DNA of 64,000 bases, from assembly GCA_030428355.1 (NCBI GenBank), contig JAUIBL010000005.1, positions 1 through 64,000 on the forward strand. Direction: 5' to 3'. The notes beneath the pieces are model-generated. The model was given only the letters and a program-made list of their open reading frames with translations. It made no database searches and was not told where the DNA came from. The position numbers were made by a program, and so were the translations under genes. This DNA comes from Alphaproteobacteria bacterium. GTDB lineage: Bacteria > Pseudomonadota > Alphaproteobacteria > Rhodobacterales > Rhodobacteraceae. How positions within the stretch are numbered: the first letter of the stretch is position 1; each line of letters opens with the position of its first letter. This document shows, piece after piece, positions 17,454 to 25,403 of the stretch.

Positions 17454-17942
17454 ATGACAATCGCACCGGGTGATACCCTGCCAGAAGCGACACTTGTGAA
17501 AATGGGGGCGGAGGGCCCTGAAGCGGTCTCATTGGCCGACCACGCCAAGGGCAAAAAAGTCGTGATCTTCGCCGTGCCGGGCGCCTTCACGCCGACCTGC
17601 CATTCGGCTCATGTGCCCAGCTTCATCCGCACGAAAGATCAGTTTGCCGCAAAAGGCGTGGACGAGATCATCTGCGTGTCGGTCAACGACCCCTTCGTGA
17701 TGAAAGCCTGGGGCGAAGCTACCGGTGCCACAGACGCCGGGATCACCATGCTGGGCGACGCGGAAAGCGCGTTCACCAAGGCCATCGGCATGGACTTCAC
17801 CGCGCCACCCGTGGGTTTGATCGCCCGCTCCAAGCGCTATGCGATGGTTGTCGAGGACGGCAAGGTGACCAAACTGCATGTCGAGGAAAACCCCGGCGTC
17901 TGCGAAGTCTCGGGCGGTGAGGCCCTTCTCGCCGAGCTTTGA
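17454..17942 (+). CDS. Peroxiredoxin, Prx5 type
   Basis: A thiol peroxidase of 162 aa that reduces hydrogen peroxide and organic peroxides in the cytoplasm. The peroxidatic cysteine is Cys49 in PGAFTPTCHS, the hallmark of the Prx5 group, and a second cysteine lies near the C-terminus (NPGVCEVSG). Length and layout match stand-alone bacterial Prx5 without a glutaredoxin domain. It diverges from the FAD reductase gene across 94 bases, so the two could share oxidative-stress control. A pair of hairpins starts 8 bases after the stop. Confidence 0.93.
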   Translation: MTIAPGDTLPEATLVKMGAEGPEAVSLADHAKGKKVVIFAVPGAFTPTCHSAHVPSFIRTKDQFAAKGVDEIICVSVNDPFVMKAWGEATGATDAGITMLGDAESAFTKAIGMDFTAPPVGLIARSKRYAMVVEDGKVTKLHVEENPGVCEVSGGEALLAEL

Positions 17943-17949
17943 TCGGTGC

Positions 17950-17995
17950 GGGCAATCCTTGGAAGGATTGCCCGAAACTCTTTGAAGAGTTTCGG
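17950..17995. terminator. Tandem-hairpin element, copy 1
   Basis: Two perfect hairpins lie end to end: GGGCAATCCTT/AAGGATTGCCC (17950-17973) and CCGAAACTCTT/AAGAGTTTCGG (17972-17995), each with a CTT-NN-AAG apex. It lies between the convergent peroxiredoxin and alkane monooxygenase genes, 12 bases before the latter's stop. Two similar pairs occur at 33636 and 39671. A bidirectional terminator is the simplest role. Confidence 0.65.
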
Positions 17996-18007
17996 CCCGG
18001 TGTCGGA

Positions 18008-19150
18008 TTACAGTCCGTGCCGGGCCTTGTTGTAGGCGGACCAGTCGTCGATCTCGGGGTAGTACCTCTCGCGCCAGGCTTTGACCCGAGGGTTCATCAT
18101 CGCCCGCCATTTCCGGGGGAACAGCGCGAAAAAGGTCATCACCGGATAGCCGTAGGGCAGTTGCGGGGCCTCGTCCTCGTCATAGGTCTGCAGCAGCGGA
18201 AAGCGGCGGTCGGGTTTGTAGTGGTGATCGGAATGCCGCTGCAGGTTGATCAGGAACCAGTTGGACGCCTTGTGTGAAGCGTTCCAGCTATGACGCGGTT
18301 TGACGTGTTCGTACTTGCCATCGCCCAGATATTTCCGCGTCAGCCCGTAATGTTCGACATAGTTCACGATCTCGAGCTGAAAGATCGCCGACAGGGCCTG
18401 CAGCACGAAGATCAGAACGCCCAGCCATCCGCCAAGGGCAAGCGCGAGAAGCAGGAACCCGAGTTGAAGCGCGCCGTAGCGCCAGAACGGGTTGCTGGCG
18501 TGCCACCACGGCAGCCCTTTGCGTGCCAGCATGTCGCGTTCGGCGCGAAACGAGGAGAGCAGGCTTTGCCGCAGCACACGCGGGTAGAAGCGCCAGAAGC
18601 TTTCGTTGAAGCGGGCCGTGACCGGATCGCGCGGGGTGCCGACATGGCGGTGATGCACCAGCAGGTGCTCGGACCGGAAATGGCCATAAAGCGCCATGCA
18701 CATGAGCAGATCGCCCAACCACCGTTCCAGCTTGTTCTTCTGGTGCATCAGCTCATGTGCATAGACGATGCCGACACTGCCGGACAGAACACCCATGCCC
18801 ACGGTCACGAGGTAAATCTCAAGCGCGTTCAGATGATCGGCGCGGGGGATGTACCAGATCAGACCAAAGATCATCAGAACCTGAAGCGGCGGCCAGATCA
18901 GCGTGATCATCCGGTGCCAGTAAAGCGCGCTGTCCTTGGTCTGCGGATCGAGGTTGTTGGTGTCGAGACCCAGTGCGGCGTCAAGCGTGGCAAAGACGCC
19001 CCATGTGGCGATGATGGGCACAACCACCCAGACGCCTCCGATCAGCGCGCCGGACAGAACCAGCGGGATCATGAAGAGCGAAAGCCAGAACGGCAGGGCG
19101 GCCCGGAGCGGCAGGCGGTCTGAATACGAGTGCAGAGTGCTGTCGGACAT
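18008..19150 (-). CDS. alkB: Alkane 1-monooxygenase (integral-membrane diiron)
   Basis: Hydroxylates medium-chain n-alkanes at the terminal carbon, using electrons from rubredoxin. The 380-aa protein has several membrane helices and all the diiron histidine boxes of the family: HELMH (132-136), HLLVHH (162-167), the signature NYVEHYG (263-269) and HSDHH (306-310). This is the hydrocarbon enzyme, unrelated to the DNA-repair AlkB also present near 61.2 kb. Starts further upstream (19183, 19207) are open, but 19150 gives the usual N-terminus. No rubredoxin gene is adjacent; an FAD reductase of suitable type lies nearby. Confidence 0.92.
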   Translation of the reverse strand: MSDSTLHSYSDRLPLRAALPFWLSLFMIPLVLSGALIGGVWVVVPIIATWGVFATLDAALGLDTNNLDPQTKDSALYWHRMITLIWPPLQVLMIFGLIWYIPRADHLNALEIYLVTVGMGVLSGSVGIVYAHELMHQKNKLERWLGDLLMCMALYGHFRSEHLLVHHRHVGTPRDPVTARFNESFWRFYPRVLRQSLLSSFRAERDMLARKGLPWWHASNPFWRYGALQLGFLLLALALGGWLGVLIFVLQALSAIFQLEIVNYVEHYGLTRKYLGDGKYEHVKPRHSWNASHKASNWFLINLQRHSDHHYKPDRRFPLLQTYDEDEAPQLPYGYPVMTFFALFPRKWRAMMNPRVKAWRERYYPEIDDWSAYNKARHGL

Positions 19151-19225
19151 GGCTGTATCTGGAGCTTTGGGTAAAGGCATCATACCCGCAGAACGGGTTT
19201 CGACCAATATTGACGTGACGTTGCG

Positions 19226-20281
19226 TTATTTTGTCTGTGTCAGCGCATGCGCCTTGCGCATCACCGTGGGCAGGTCGTTCGGATCAAAGGCGTCGGGATC
19301 GACGAACATGCCGCGCGTTGGCGCGCGATCCATCGGGACCAGCGCGGTCTTGACCGTCAGGCGCAGGTGGAAATGGGTGAAGGTGTGCCGCGCCTCGGCG
19401 GGCAGGGTGCGCCATTCCGCCCGGATCGGCGGGTCCTCGGTAGGGGCATCCCCCCAGTCGCTGCCGGGCCAGCCCATCATGCCGCCCAGAAGGCCGCTGT
19501 CGGGGCGTTGTTCCAGAAGCCATGCGCCATCGACCCGGCGGGCCAGATAGGCGATGCCGAACCGTGTGGGCTTGCGTTTCTTCGGGGCCTTTTTCGGCAA
19601 GTCCTTGGCGGTGCCCGCCTCCCAGGCCGCGCAGGATTTGCGCCAGGGGCAAAGGCCGCAGGCCGGGTTTCGTGGAGTGCAGATCGTGGCCCCCAGATCC
19701 ATCACCGCCTGCGCATAACAGCCCGGTCGCTCCTGCGGGGTGAGGGCGGCGGCGTATTCCATAAACACAGGTTTCGCAGCGGGCAGCGGCGTGTGATCGT
19801 CATAAAGCCGCGCCATGACCCGTTCGACGTTCCCATCAAGCACCGTTTCCGGAAGATCAAAAGCGATGGAGGCGATGGCGGCGGCGGTGTAGGGGCCGAT
19901 GCCGGGCAGGGCGATCAGGCCGTCATAGGTGTCGGGAAACATGCCGCCATGATCGCTATGCACCACCCGCGCGCATTTCAGCAGGTTTCGGGCGCGGGCG
20001 TAGTAGCCCAACCCGGCCCAGGCGGCCATCACATCGGCATCTTCGGCCTGTGCCAGATCGCTGACCGTGGGCCAGCGGGTGGTGAAGGCTTCGAAATAGC
20101 TTTTGACGGCGGCAACGGTGGTCTGCTGCAGCATGATCTCGGACATCCAGACGCGGTAGGGGTCGGGGCGTACGCCCTGCGCGCGCGCCGCCGGTCCGAC
20201 GCGCCAGGGCATCTGGCGGGCGTGCCTGTCGTACCAGTCGAGCAACGCGGCGGGATCGGGCCGTTCACGCAAGTCTGACAT
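19226..20281 (-). CDS. mutY: A/G-specific adenine glycosylase MutY
   Basis: Removes adenine mispaired with 8-oxoguanine. The 351-aa protein has MSEIMLQQTTV with the catalytic Glu, the helix-hairpin-helix LPGIGPYTAAAI, the catalytic Asp in VLDGNVERVM and a 4Fe-4S loop with spacing C-x6-C-x2-C-x5-C (CTPRNPACGLCPWRKSC). A C-terminal NUDIX-like 8-oxoG recognition domain follows (LEQRPDSGLLGGMMGWPG). The start could be 20281 or an ATG seven codons upstream (20302); neither has a clear ribosome site. It diverges from a DciA-type gene over about 60-80 bases. Confidence 0.95.
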   Translation of the reverse strand: MSDLRERPDPAALLDWYDRHARQMPWRVGPAARAQGVRPDPYRVWMSEIMLQQTTVAAVKSYFEAFTTRWPTVSDLAQAEDADVMAAWAGLGYYARARNLLKCARVVHSDHGGMFPDTYDGLIALPGIGPYTAAAIASIAFDLPETVLDGNVERVMARLYDDHTPLPAAKPVFMEYAAALTPQERPGCYAQAVMDLGATICTPRNPACGLCPWRKSCAAWEAGTAKDLPKKAPKKRKPTRFGIAYLARRVDGAWLLEQRPDSGLLGGMMGWPGSDWGDAPTEDPPIRAEWRTLPAEARHTFTHFHLRLTVKTALVPMDRAPTRGMFVDPDAFDPNDLPTVMRKAHALTQTK

Positions 20282-20363
20282 TCCTTTGAACTCGGGTCTC
20301 ATTTGTGGGCTGGTTGCACGGGCGCTCCGCCACTAGAATAGCGTTCGGATGAGGGAGTCAAAC

Positions 20364-20876
20364 ATGCCGCCCCGCAACGGTCAGACCCACGGCTTCAAAC
20401 GCACGTCGAGCCTCTTGCAGACGCAAATCCGCAAGACATCAGAGACGCGCGGCTTTGCGCAGTCGCGTCTGCTGACCCATTGGACCGAGATCGCGGGCGA
20501 GGATATTGCCGCCATCAGCCGACCCGTGGAGGTGCGCTATGGGCGCAGTGGCTTCGGGGCGACGCTGACGCTTTTGACCACGGGGGCGAACGCGCCGATC
20601 CTCGAAATGCAGAAGGAAAAGCTGCGCGAGAAGGTGAACGCGGTCTATGGCTACAATGCGATCTCCAAGGTGCGGATCACGCAGACGGCCTCGACCGGGT
20701 TTTCCGAAGGGCAGGTGAGTTTCGACCATCGGCCCAAAGCGGCGCGCGATGACACGCCTGCGCCGATCCTGCCCGAGGCGCAAAGTCTGGCTGATGGCGT
20801 GCGGGACGACAGTTTGCGCGCGGCTCTGGAACGTCTGGCGACAAACGTCTATTCAAAAACGCAAAATCGGACCTAG
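20364..20876 (+). CDS. DciA-family (DUF721) protein
   Basis: A 170-aa protein of the DUF721 family, whose characterised member DciA loads the replicative helicase DnaB in bacteria lacking DnaC. The N-terminal domain contains the family features around QSRLLTHWTEIAGEDIAAIS and the later GATLTLLT...LEMQKEKLREKVNAVYGYNAI. The C-terminal tail is polar and probably disordered. The start at 20364 follows GGGAG; an ATG 15 bases upstream overlaps that site. It is followed 32 bases later by a DsbA-type gene and is divergent from mutY. Confidence 0.85.
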   Translation: MPPRNGQTHGFKRTSSLLQTQIRKTSETRGFAQSRLLTHWTEIAGEDIAAISRPVEVRYGRSGFGATLTLLTTGANAPILEMQKEKLREKVNAVYGYNAISKVRITQTASTGFSEGQVSFDHRPKAARDDTPAPILPEAQSLADGVRDDSLRAALERLATNVYSKTQNRT

Positions 20877-20908
20877 GTCCTCTGACAAACAGAACAAAGG
20901 GTTTCGCC

Positions 20909-21592
20909 ATGAAACAACGGCTGATGACGATTGCACTTGCTGCGGCTCTGGTGGGTGGCGCAGGTTGGTGGATCACCGGGACAGGCGCCCCGGCTCCGAC
21001 GCTGAACGGACAGGCCATCACGCTTCCGGGTGCGGCCAATGCGCAGTCCGCCGATGCGGCCGAGGTGGTGGTTCAGGAAATGGTGCTTGGTGCCGAGGAC
21101 GCGCCGGTCGAAATCATCGAATACGCGTCTTACACCTGCCCGCATTGCGCGACGTTCCATCAGGGTGTGTTCAAGAACCTCAAGCAGGATTACATCGACA
21201 CCGGCAAGGTCAAGTTCACCTATCGCGAAGTCTATTTCGACCGCTACGGGCTTTGGGGATCGCTGGTCGCGCGCTGCGGCGGGGAAGAGCGGTTCTTCGG
21301 CATCACCGAGATGATCTATGACACGCAGAGTCAATGGTCGCGTGCCGGGTCGGAAGCGGCGATTGCGGATGAGCTGCGCAAGATCGGGCGGATTGCCGGG
21401 ATCGAGAACGACCAGCTTGAAGCCTGCCTGAGCAATGGCGACAAGGCGCGCGCCCTGATCGAGTGGTATCAGGCCAATGCCGAAGAGCACGGGATCAATT
21501 CGACACCGTCTTTCGTGATCGACGGCACGACCTATTCCAACATGAGCTACGGCGAGTTTCAGGAAATCATCGACGAGAAGCTGGGTAGCTGA
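20909..21592 (+). CDS. DsbA-family thiol:disulfide oxidoreductase, membrane-anchored or secreted
   Basis: A 227-aa periplasmic thioredoxin-fold protein. An N-terminal hydrophobic segment (residues 5-24) is a signal or anchor. The active site CPHC is at 77-80, exactly the DsbA dipeptide, and the cis-proline loop is INSTPSF near 195. The helical insertion between them is shorter than in E. coli DsbA and resembles the DsbA/BdbD-like group of alphaproteobacteria. AAAGGG precedes the ATG. A strong terminator follows 24 bases after the stop. Confidence 0.93.
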   Translation: MKQRLMTIALAAALVGGAGWWITGTGAPAPTLNGQAITLPGAANAQSADAAEVVVQEMVLGAEDAPVEIIEYASYTCPHCATFHQGVFKNLKQDYIDTGKVKFTYREVYFDRYGLWGSLVARCGGEERFFGITEMIYDTQSQWSRAGSEAAIADELRKIGRIAGIENDQLEACLSNGDKARALIEWYQANAEEHGINSTPSFVIDGTTYSNMSYGEFQEIIDEKLGS

Positions 21593-21616
21593 TCTGCGAC
21601 CATAAGCGACTTTGTG

Positions 21617-21646
21617 ACCCTGCCCGATCGGGCAGGGTTCTTTTTT
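21617..21646 (+). terminator. Rho-independent terminator after the DsbA-type gene
   Basis: A perfect GC-rich stem CCCTGCCC/GGGCAGGG closes on GATC-type bases and is followed by TTCTTTTTT. This is the clearest classical terminator in the window and ends the DciA-DsbA transcript. Confidence 0.9.
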
Positions 21647-21685
21647 GTGTTGTTGAAAACACAGGAAAAAAACAACTTTTTTGGA

Positions 21686-21713
21686 TTGTTATTGATCCTG
21701 CTCTGACTATCTT
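21686..21713 (+). promoter_or_regulatory. Candidate promoter of the RTX gene
   Basis: TTGTTA (21686-21691) and TATCTT (21708-21713) are separated by 16 bases and lie 40 bases before the RTX gene start, just after the DsbA terminator. The surrounding 21650-21720 stretch is AT-rich relative to the coding DNA. The match to the -35/-10 consensus is only fair. Confidence 0.3.
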
Positions 21714-21752
21714 CGGTCCCGTATTCGGTTTACTTCTCGGGGCCTTCGGACA

Positions 21753-23348
21753 ATGTCATACAGTCTTTCGCTGACTCAAAATCAGTCAACGGCAACGCTT
21801 GTCGTCACCTTGACGGAAAGCGTCTTTTCCAACTTCCTTTTCTCCTTTGACGTCGCGTTGGATCTGGATGGCGCCAGAAGCAATGGCATCGACCTTCTTT
21901 CCAGCGCCGAGGTGGCCAATCAGGGGGGTACGGTGAACGGACGGTTCACTGGATCCACATCGGGAACGTTTTTTGGCCCGATCGAGGCGGGCACCGCGAT
22001 TCTGGCCTATGAATTCACCGTGCAGGAGGCGGGATCCATTACGGTCACGTCGTTTGCGGCCACCCGAAACGAAATACTGCAAACTGTTCCGTCGCTGCCG
22101 CAGATTGATCTGGTGGAACCCGGACCGCTTGGCGCGGCGATCCTCGATGGGGCGTTCGAGGTCGGCGGCACCTTGACCGTCAATACCTCGGCCCTGCCGG
22201 ACTTCAGTTTGTTTTCCCGCGAGTCAGCCGAATACACGTGGTTCAGGAACGGTACGATTGTGCAAAGCGGCGAAGGGCCGGGGTTCGCCAGCTATGCGGT
22301 GACCGAGGCGGATCTCGGGGCGGAAATCAGCGTGCGTGTGTCTTATCGGGATTTCCGCAACGACGAGCGCATCGTTGTCAGCACCGACAATGAAACCGTG
22401 GGCACCACCGGATCAGGTGGCAGTGATCCCAACGGTCCGAACGAGATTACGGGGAATGACGACCCGACGCTTTTCGAAACGGGCGGCGGGGATGACACGA
22501 TCATCGGTCTGGGTGGCGATGACACGATCAACGGTCAGGACGGGATTGATACGGCGGTCTATAGCGGCCCGCAAAGCAGCTATACGCTGACCCTGTCGCC
22601 GGACGGGATCACGCTGCAGGATCGGCGCAGCGATGGCGACGGGACAGACAGGCTTATCAATATAGAGCGCCTGAAGTTCGACGGGGATGCGGCCATCTCG
22701 CCGGTCGAACTGGACAAGCTGGACGGCGCAGTGACGCTGTCGGCGGCCGAGATGAACACGATCATCGAGCTCTACATCGCCTATTTCAACCGCGCGCCCG
22801 ATGCCATCGGTCTGAATTTCTGGGCCAATGCCTATGCGGAGGGAACCTCGATTGAACGGATGGCCGAACTGTTTGCGCCACAGCCCGAAACCGTGGCCGC
22901 CTATCCGCCGGGAACCAGCAATCTGGATTTCGCGACCATCGTGTACAACAATGTTCTGGGTCGGACGCCGGATGAGGACGGTCTGACCTTCTGGGTCGAT
23001 GCGCTGGACAGCGGTATGGTGACCCGTGACCGGTTCATTCTGGAGGTGCTGAAAGGCGCCAACGGACCGGCGCAGCCTGAACGGGGGCCGGACTTTGTTG
23101 CGCAGCAAGAGGCGGATCGGCTGTATCTTGAAACCAAGACCGACATCGGCGCGTATTTCGCGGTGCATCTGGGTATGTCGGATGTCGACAATGCCCGGAC
23201 GGTGATGAATTTCTTTGATGGCGCCCCGTCCACCGAAGCCGACGCACGGGCGCAGGCCGATTTCTATTACCAGTTTGCCACGGGCGGGATCACGGGCGAA
23301 TTCCTGATGCCGCTTGTCGGTGTTCTGACCGACGACTTTACCGGCTGA
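21753..23348 (+). CDS. RTX-type exoprotein with DUF4214 domain
   Basis: A 531-aa protein with no signal peptide, fitting type I secretion. Residues 1-130 are a beta-rich, Ser/Thr-rich domain reminiscent of cohesin-like folds; about 135-225 look Ig-like (ALPDFSLFSRESAEYTWFRNG). Around 246-266 there are RTX calcium-binding nonapeptides (GGGDDTIIGLGGDDTINGQD). The C-terminal half is DUF4214, with paired repeats of the type YIAYFNRAPDAIGLNFWAN and YNNVLGRTPDEDGLTFWVD, a domain common in secreted or surface-layer proteins. No type I ABC/membrane fusion genes are adjacent. The exact role is unknown. Confidence 0.85.
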   Translation: MSYSLSLTQNQSTATLVVTLTESVFSNFLFSFDVALDLDGARSNGIDLLSSAEVANQGGTVNGRFTGSTSGTFFGPIEAGTAILAYEFTVQEAGSITVTSFAATRNEILQTVPSLPQIDLVEPGPLGAAILDGAFEVGGTLTVNTSALPDFSLFSRESAEYTWFRNGTIVQSGEGPGFASYAVTEADLGAEISVRVSYRDFRNDERIVVSTDNETVGTTGSGGSDPNGPNEITGNDDPTLFETGGGDDTIIGLGGDDTINGQDGIDTAVYSGPQSSYTLTLSPDGITLQDRRSDGDGTDRLINIERLKFDGDAAISPVELDKLDGAVTLSAAEMNTIIELYIAYFNRAPDAIGLNFWANAYAEGTSIERMAELFAPQPETVAAYPPGTSNLDFATIVYNNVLGRTPDEDGLTFWVDALDSGMVTRDRFILEVLKGANGPAQPERGPDFVAQQEADRLYLETKTDIGAYFAVHLGMSDVDNARTVMNFFDGAPSTEADARAQADFYYQFATGGITGEFLMPLVGVLTDDFTG

Positions 23349-23365
23349 TCCCCAAGGGGATCAGC
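23344..23365. terminator. Convergent hairpin over both stop codons
   Basis: GCTGATCCCC and GGGGATCAGC form a 10-bp perfect stem around AA. It contains the stop of the RTX gene and reaches the stop of the facing membrane-protein gene. No T-run follows on either side, so termination strength is uncertain. Confidence 0.5.
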
Positions 23366-25403
23366 TCCGCCGCCCTTCGCGGAGCCATGCGCCAAGGATG
23401 AGGCCCGAGGCCAGCAGCAGGACCAGCCAGCCGGGCAGCATCGGCGTTTGGGTCACGTCCAGTGTTTCGAACGCCTCGCGTGGGGTGATGCCAAGCCAGC
23501 CGCGGCCTGCGGCGGGGCGGCCTTCGCCGACGGCGCGGATGCTGGGCACGCCTTCTTCCAGCCGGCGCACACCGCCATTTGTGCCGTCCACGGTTGCCTC
23601 CAGAACCTCGCCACTGGCGATGGTCTGTTCGAATTCGCGCGGTGCGGCGGGGCCAAGGCCGACGACGGCCTCCTGATCGCCTTCGGCGAGGCGGTAGAGA
23701 CCAATCTCGGGTCCGGTATAAAGCGCCTCGAACCGGCCGGGGGTTACTTCTTCCAGCGTGATCTCTTCCTCGGTGCCATCGGGGCGCGTGACGGTCACAG
23801 GCCCGACGGATTCGTCCAAGGTGCGGCGGATGATGCGCATGGTCTGGCCGGTGGGTTCGGCCCAGAGCGCCTCTTCCTCAAGCTCGGGTTCCTTCATCAT
23901 CCAGTGCGCCAGACGACGCAGAAGGTCGAGCTGCGGGCCGCCGCCTTCGAAGCCGCGCGACCAGAGCCAGGCGTGATCCGAGGCCAGCAGCGCGACGCGC
24001 CCTTCACCGACACGATCCAGCACCAGTAGCGGTTTGCCGTCGATCCCGTTCATCACAACGTCACCGGCGATGGGATCAACCTCGATCTGGCGCATCCAGC
24101 GGCCCCAGGTGTCCGCCCCGGCAAGGCCGGATGTGACGGGATGACGGTTGCCCAGATCGGTGATGCCCGGACGGTAACCGCGTTCGATCACACGGGCGGT
24201 TGGCTCGGCCGGAATGATGTCGGCCAGAGGCGAGCGGTAGATGCTGTCGGCGCTGGCGAAATCGGGGCCAGCAGCGATGAGGACCGCACCGCCCTCCTGC
24301 ACATAGTTTGCGACGTTGTCGAGATAGATGGCGGGCAGGATACCTCGGCGCTTGTAGCGGTCAAAGATGATGAGGTCGAAATCCTCGATCTTCTCCAGGA
24401 ACAGCTCGCGGGTCGGGAAGGCAATCAGCGACAATTCGGTGACCGGCACGCCATCCTGTTTCTCGGGGGGGCGCAGGATGGTGAAATGGACGAGGTCAAC
24501 CGAGCTGTCGGATTTCAGCAGATTGCGCCATGTGCGGCCACCGGCATGGGGTTCGCCGCTGACCAGCAGGACGCGCAGACGGTCGCGGACGCCGTTGATC
24601 TGTACGAGCGCGGTGTTGTTGCGGTCGGTCAGTTCGTCTTCGGCGGTCGGGACGGTGAACTGGATGACGTTCAGCCCGCCATGGGGCAGGGTGATCGGCA
24701 GTTCGATGTCCCGACCGATGGGCATGTCAAAGCGCTGCGGCTCGGCCCCGTCGACGGAAATGTCGATCACGGTCGAGGTGGCTTGCGGTGCCGCGCCATC
24801 GTCTTCGACCCGCAGGGTCAGGGTGACCGGTTCGCCAAGGATGGCGAAGGCGGGGGCGTTCTTGACGATCAGCCTGCGGTCCCAGTCGGTTTCCTTCCCG
24901 GTCAGCAGCAGGTGCAGCGGCGCGGGCAGATCGGGGGTGCGTTCAAGATCGTGAACGCGGCCGTCGCTGAGCAGGAAGATGCCCGCAATTCGCCCGCGCG
25001 GTTCTTCGGCCAGCGCATCCGACACGGCGGACATGAGCAGCGTGCCGGTGTCCCCTTCACCGTCGCGCACCTCGATCCGGCGGATTTCGGTGTTGTCACG
25101 GGCGTTCAGTTGCGCTGCCAGTGCCACGGCGGCGTTGGTGGTGGTGTTTAGGCGATCGCCCAGCGATTGGCTGGCGCTTTTGTCTTCGACGATCAGCACG
25201 ATGTTCGACAGCGGTGCGCGGTCTTCGATCTGGTAGGACGGCTGTGCAAGGGCGGCCAGAACCACCAAAGCGGCCAGCGCCCTGAGCGCCCAGCCCTGCA
25301 ACCCGCGCCAGAGCGCGAGGGCCACGCCAAGTGCTGCGAAGACGCCAAGAACGGCGATGAACACCCACGGGAGAAGTGGATCGAAGACGATGCTGCCGGT
25401 CAT
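23361..25403 (-). CDS. Large membrane protein of the MoxR/DUF4159 operon
   Basis: A 680-aa protein with two N-terminal membrane helices (about 10-30 and 37-57) and one C-terminal helix (about 650-672). Between them is a large extracytoplasmic region that begins like a von Willebrand A-type domain (IVLIVEDKSASQSLGDRL). It continues with a glutamine-amidotransferase-like fold (LIIFDRYKRRGILPAIYLDN, GGAVLIAAGPDF). It is the last gene of a four-gene operon; its ATG overlaps the stop of the upstream gene (TGATG). By family analogy these proteins form an envelope-associated complex with a MoxR ATPase, but the exact function is not known. Confidence 0.8.
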   Translation of the reverse strand: MTGSIVFDPLLPWVFIAVLGVFAALGVALALWRGLQGWALRALAALVVLAALAQPSYQIEDRAPLSNIVLIVEDKSASQSLGDRLNTTTNAAVALAAQLNARDNTEIRRIEVRDGEGDTGTLLMSAVSDALAEEPRGRIAGIFLLSDGRVHDLERTPDLPAPLHLLLTGKETDWDRRLIVKNAPAFAILGEPVTLTLRVEDDGAAPQATSTVIDISVDGAEPQRFDMPIGRDIELPITLPHGGLNVIQFTVPTAEDELTDRNNTALVQINGVRDRLRVLLVSGEPHAGGRTWRNLLKSDSSVDLVHFTILRPPEKQDGVPVTELSLIAFPTRELFLEKIEDFDLIIFDRYKRRGILPAIYLDNVANYVQEGGAVLIAAGPDFASADSIYRSPLADIIPAEPTARVIERGYRPGITDLGNRHPVTSGLAGADTWGRWMRQIEVDPIAGDVVMNGIDGKPLLVLDRVGEGRVALLASDHAWLWSRGFEGGGPQLDLLRRLAHWMMKEPELEEEALWAEPTGQTMRIIRRTLDESVGPVTVTRPDGTEEEITLEEVTPGRFEALYTGPEIGLYRLAEGDQEAVVGLGPAAPREFEQTIASGEVLEATVDGTNGGVRRLEEGVPSIRAVGEGRPAAGRGWLGITPREAFETLDVTQTPMLPGWLVLLLASGLILGAWLREGRRS

